NCBI RefSeq assembly: GCF_033568475.1
Contig: NC_133123.1
Coordinates: forward strand, 5,270,001 to 5,334,000
Origin: Henckelia pumila
Lineage: Eukaryota; Streptophyta; Magnoliopsida; Lamiales; Gesneriaceae
Reading direction: 5' to 3'
Length of the DNA: 64,000 bases
A model generated the notes under the pieces. It ran no database searches. It was not told where the DNA came from and saw only the letters and a list, made by a program, of their open reading frames with translations. A program made the translations under genes and the position numbers. Numbering within the stretch: position 1 is the first letter of the stretch; each line of letters starts with the position of its first letter. Of this stretch, positions 61,184 to 64,000 are shown in pieces.

Positions 61184-62161
61184 TAAAATTGAGATAGGTA
61201 TAATAACAGTTTTTTCTCATCTAATGTGAAGACATCAAACTTTTTTGCCCAATTTAACCTTCAATTTATTTTTTTCGTGAAAAAAATTTGTGCTCATTTT
61301 AAAAAACATCTCACTTAAATTTTGAAAATGCATCAATCTCTGCGCCCCACATTCCCTAAAAAGTGAAATTCAGTTACTAAATCATCAACACTTTTAAAAA
61401 AAACTGAACTACCAACATATTTATTCATATTTTCACACACAAAGCGTGTGCCTATCCCACTAGTTTACTAAAATTAGATTAGATTGTGTATACTGGGTGG
61501 TTGCATCTGCCTATATATTAAAAGACCTAAATTAATGCTGTACTTTTGACTTGCCAAATATTTATTATCTTTAAAATAACTTTTAATTGAAACATCTATT
61601 TTTCTATAATTGTATTCGAGTATTTTCCCTATATGAAAATGAATGAAACTATGCCAATCATTAGAAAATTCATATTGTATTTAATTTGTTTTAGAAAAAC
61701 ATAACACTAAGGTTTGGTTTTAAATAATATAATATAAATATATATTTTTATTTTTATGTAACATCAATAAATTAAATTTTGTACACCCTAATATTTCATC
61801 ATAAAAATTTATATGAGATTGTTTCACGAAATAATTTTTGACAATTCTCCGATCTATCCTATCCAACTCATAAAAAATATTATTTTTTATTTTCAAAGTA
61901 TTATTTTCATTACAAATGTGGATCAAGTCCATTCATTTCCATCACATGAGAAACCTATCATATAATTTGTGGAATAGAAATTTAACCAAAACTTGAGATA
62001 AACTTTAAAATTCTTATTATTTTATATTTTTTTTATAGAAAAACAAAACTATGCAGAAATTTTAAAATATAAATTTATAAATTTGTTTTTTAAAAAATAA
62101 TTTTTTTATTGTCCAATCACACAAGTTTAGAGTTTGAAAATTTTGGAAAAATAACTACGGT
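61184..62161. other. AT-rich spacer
   Basis: No gene or element ends recognised. Confidence 0.4.
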
Positions 62162-62288
62162 CAATTATTTTTTTTAAGAAAATGACGTTCTGTAGTGTAT
62201 TTCATAACTATATATTTTTTTAAAAAAATGACATTTTCATGTGTGTTTGAAATACACTGCATAAAGTCATTTTCTTAAAAAATAGTTG
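62162..62288. repeat. Small inverted repeat (arms about 43 bp)
   Basis: CAATTATTTTTTTTAAGAAAATGACG...TGTATTTCA is inverted as TGAAATACACTGC...GTCATTTTCTTAAAAAATAGTTG. It could fold as a hairpin and may be a tiny MITE. No target duplication read. Confidence 0.65.
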
Positions 62289-62345
62289 CCCGAAATTTAA
62301 AAAAAAATTTAATTACCCCACAAAGTTTTGTATTTAGACTTTTTA

Positions 62346-63498
62346 GGGATAATTGCATTTTGACTCCCTATAAAACATATAAAAATAAAAAAAATATCTC
62401 ATGTAAATTAAATAGGCGAAAATAAACTTCTGTTATTCAGAATGAAGCTCACGTTCCCCATCCTATTTTTTAAAAGTTTTTAAGGATTTTGAAATTAAAT
62501 TAAGACTATTTTACACTTATACCTCTAATAAGCAAAATACACCCATCCCCAATTTTAAGGAACGAAAAGAAATCATAAGATTTGGATGCCAAATTAATGT
62601 GGGTTTTTGCTGTTGATTTGCAGTGAATCGTGCTCCAGTAGTCCAGTGGCAAAACATTTGGATGCAAAGATAAAAAGCAAGGATGAAGATTGGACTGATC
62701 GTCTGATCCTGAAGATGAATTTGATGCTGCTGGCAAGATTGGACGTTATTCCAAGAAACTGGATCGGCGAGAGTCTTGCAGACTGGTGAATATTATGTGT
62801 CATATCCCTCCTCCAAGTTTCGTATTTTCAATTTTTTTTTTTTTATCGGTACTCAAACTTTGCTTTTTTGCTGGTCTTGACCACAACAGGACATCCCCAA
62901 ATCTTTCGTGCTGTCGACTGGAATTGCTCGAGACACAACGATACATTTGCTGGACTCAAAATCGAGGCTGTGGCCGGTTCAGATTGCGACTTTTCCCCGG
63001 CAGAATGGGGGATATAGATTTGCATTGACGAGCGGGTGGAAAGATTTCCTGGTAGGAAACAAGGCTGCCGTTGGAAGCACGGTTCTGCTCAAATGTGAAA
63101 AGTTTGGTGGCACCTTACTTGAAAGCCAAGGTTTTGAATGACCACCCAAATGGAGGAAAACTTTTCAAGTCCAATGGACATTAAATCCAAGCGCTTCAAA
63201 ATAGTTGAAATTCTGGGTTTGTAAGAAGAGTTTATTACAGCCTTCAAGAAATCGCGAGTTCCAATTATTGCAGAAAATGAGATAAATAGCTAAGATTTAA
63301 TATAGGGTAAAAGGAAAACTCTTCAAAAATCCTAGAATACTAACGTATGCAGCGCGTGAAATGTGAATATCACCTCCCGGATTTAGGGGCACATGAACTT
63401 CATTCTGAATAACAAAGGGTTATTTTTGGCTATTTAATTTATACTGGGTGTTTCTTGATTTTTATATGTTTCATAAGGAGTCAAAATGCAATTATCCC
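62346..63498 (+). mobile_element. Mutator-type TIR element carrying B3 gene sequence (Pack-MULE-like, 1,153 bp)
   Basis: Starts GGGATAATTGCATTTTGACTCC and ends with its complement, GGAGTCAAAATGCAATTATCCC. The inverted termini stay alignable for about 115 bp (62346 to about 62462, and about 63383-63498), sharing TTATTCAGAATGAAG near their inner ends. The flanks GACTTTTTA (62337-62345) and GACTTTTCA (63499-63507) form a 9-bp target duplication with one difference, the Mutator size. The interior is not transposase but plant gene sequence with intron-like borders and a B3 exon. DNA transposon with host sequence between long TIRs is the definition of a Pack-MULE. Confidence 0.85.
62890..63141 (+). 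pseudogene. B3 DNA-binding domain exon (REM/VRN1-like) inside the TIR element
   Basis: After an acceptor ACAACAG at 62889 an open frame of 83 codons reads DIPKSFVLSTGI, TTIHLLDSKSRLWPVQI, GYRFALTSGWKDFLVGNKAAVGSTVLLKCE, then a stop. This is essentially a whole B3 domain: the IPxxF start, the WPV strand and the GWxxF-x-N-x-(V)GS/D block. B3 domains of this type bind DNA in plant transcription factors such as REM/VRN1 proteins. An upstream piece (about 62624-62790) looks like another captured exon but I could not fix its frame. There is no ATG of its own in the B3 exon, so it is probably a captured gene fragment. Expression as part of a chimeric transcript is possible. Confidence 0.6.
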
Positions 63499-63730
63499 GA
63501 CTTTTCAAGATAAATAATAATAATAATAATTTTTGAATGGTTAAATGTAAAGATAAATCGTATGTACACTTCAAAGTTCAAACCCTTGACCCAACCCGAT
63601 TGATAAACTCGGGTTGACGTCAGTTACAACTCACGACAAATAAAGCGGATCCAGTATTTTCGGGTGTATTTACCAAAAGAGAAATTGGTTTCTATCAAAT
63701 CCGAAGTCCATATCTGAGCAAAATATTCCG

Positions 63731-63738
63731 AACCCTAA
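63731..63738 (+). promoter_or_regulatory. Telo-box near the start of the last gene
   Basis: AACCCTAA in a leader-like, CT-rich stretch just before a probable 5' UTR exon. Confidence 0.35.
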
Positions 63739-63739
63739 C

Positions 63740-64000
63740 CCTTTTAATCTGTTTCGGATCCTCCCCCGTCGGACTCTGCCGCTTAATTCGCCGTCAGCCG
63801 GGAATTTCACTAGCAGGTACGATTTTGTCTTTCATGGTTGGCCCGACCCGGTTTCACTCGATCTGGATCCGGATCTGAAACTTTTTCGTGTTCTTTAATT
63901 AATTTCAACGTTTTAATGAATTGTTTTCCGTTTATGCGGCTTTCTTGGGAAGATTTGTTCATAATTTTTATTGGATTCCGTGCTGCAGTGCATGATTTTT
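63740..64000 (+). other. 5' UTR exon, UTR intron and possible start codon of a gene running off the window
   Basis: Sequence becomes GC-richer from about 63740. A good donor (GCAG|GTACGATTTTG, exon end 63816) and acceptor (GTGCTGCAG, 63988) frame a 172-bp intron typical of plant leaders. ATG follows at 63992. Only three codons are inside the window, so the product cannot be named. Confidence 0.45.

Noticed and set aside
1-64000. tRNA, rRNA or obvious snoRNA genes
   Set aside because: I scanned for tRNA A/B-box patterns and conserved rRNA blocks and saw none I could support; the Met-tRNA-like words at 14273 and 27867 are viral primer sites.

Overview
This is plant nuclear DNA, most likely from a eudicot. 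It is AT-rich, its genes have many short exons with GT/AG borders, its long introns are full of small transposons, and it holds plant-only families (TBL, VTE6/DUF92, BBX) and an endogenous caulimovirid. All gene models were spliced by eye by checking reading phase across each border. They are sequence-supported predictions without transcript evidence.

Layout. 0.2-0.8 kb (+): a small UBTD-like protein. 1.4-5.2 kb (-): POLD3, the PCNA-binding subunit of DNA polymerase delta, with an E2F-type site and a tandemly duplicated 309-bp block upstream. 7.2-13.1 kb (-): vacuolar gamma-glutamyl hydrolase in ten exons. 13.4-34.8 kb: a transposon and virus-fossil island. It holds three hAT-type non-autonomous elements, two oppositely oriented copies of an endogenous pararetrovirus (one with recognisable CP, MP, RT-RNase H and TAV-like parts), a 2.7-kb solo LTR inserted in the viral leader, and a second nest (solo LTR inside a hAT element inside an older LTR). 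35.8-39.0 kb (+): a seven-exon gene of unknown function. 40.2-51.3 kb (+): three tandem TRICHOME BIREFRINGENCE-LIKE genes with the same five-exon structure. 54.0-56.3 kb (+): VTE6-type phytyl-phosphate kinase. 57.2-60.7 kb (-): a double B-box factor of the BBX22/LZF1 type. 62.3-63.5 kb: a Mutator-type TIR element carrying a spliced B3-domain exon (Pack-MULE-like). 63.7-64.0 kb: the promoter and 5' UTR of a further + strand gene.

The host genes do not form a pathway. From memory, their set matches Arabidopsis chromosome 1 around At1g78600-At1g78710 (LZF1/BBX22, VTE6, POLD3, GGH1-3, TBL42), so the window looks like a conserved block stretched by the repeat island. The most notable items are the B3-bearing TIR element, the inverted pararetrovirus locus with CP before MP, and the unassigned 473-aa gene.
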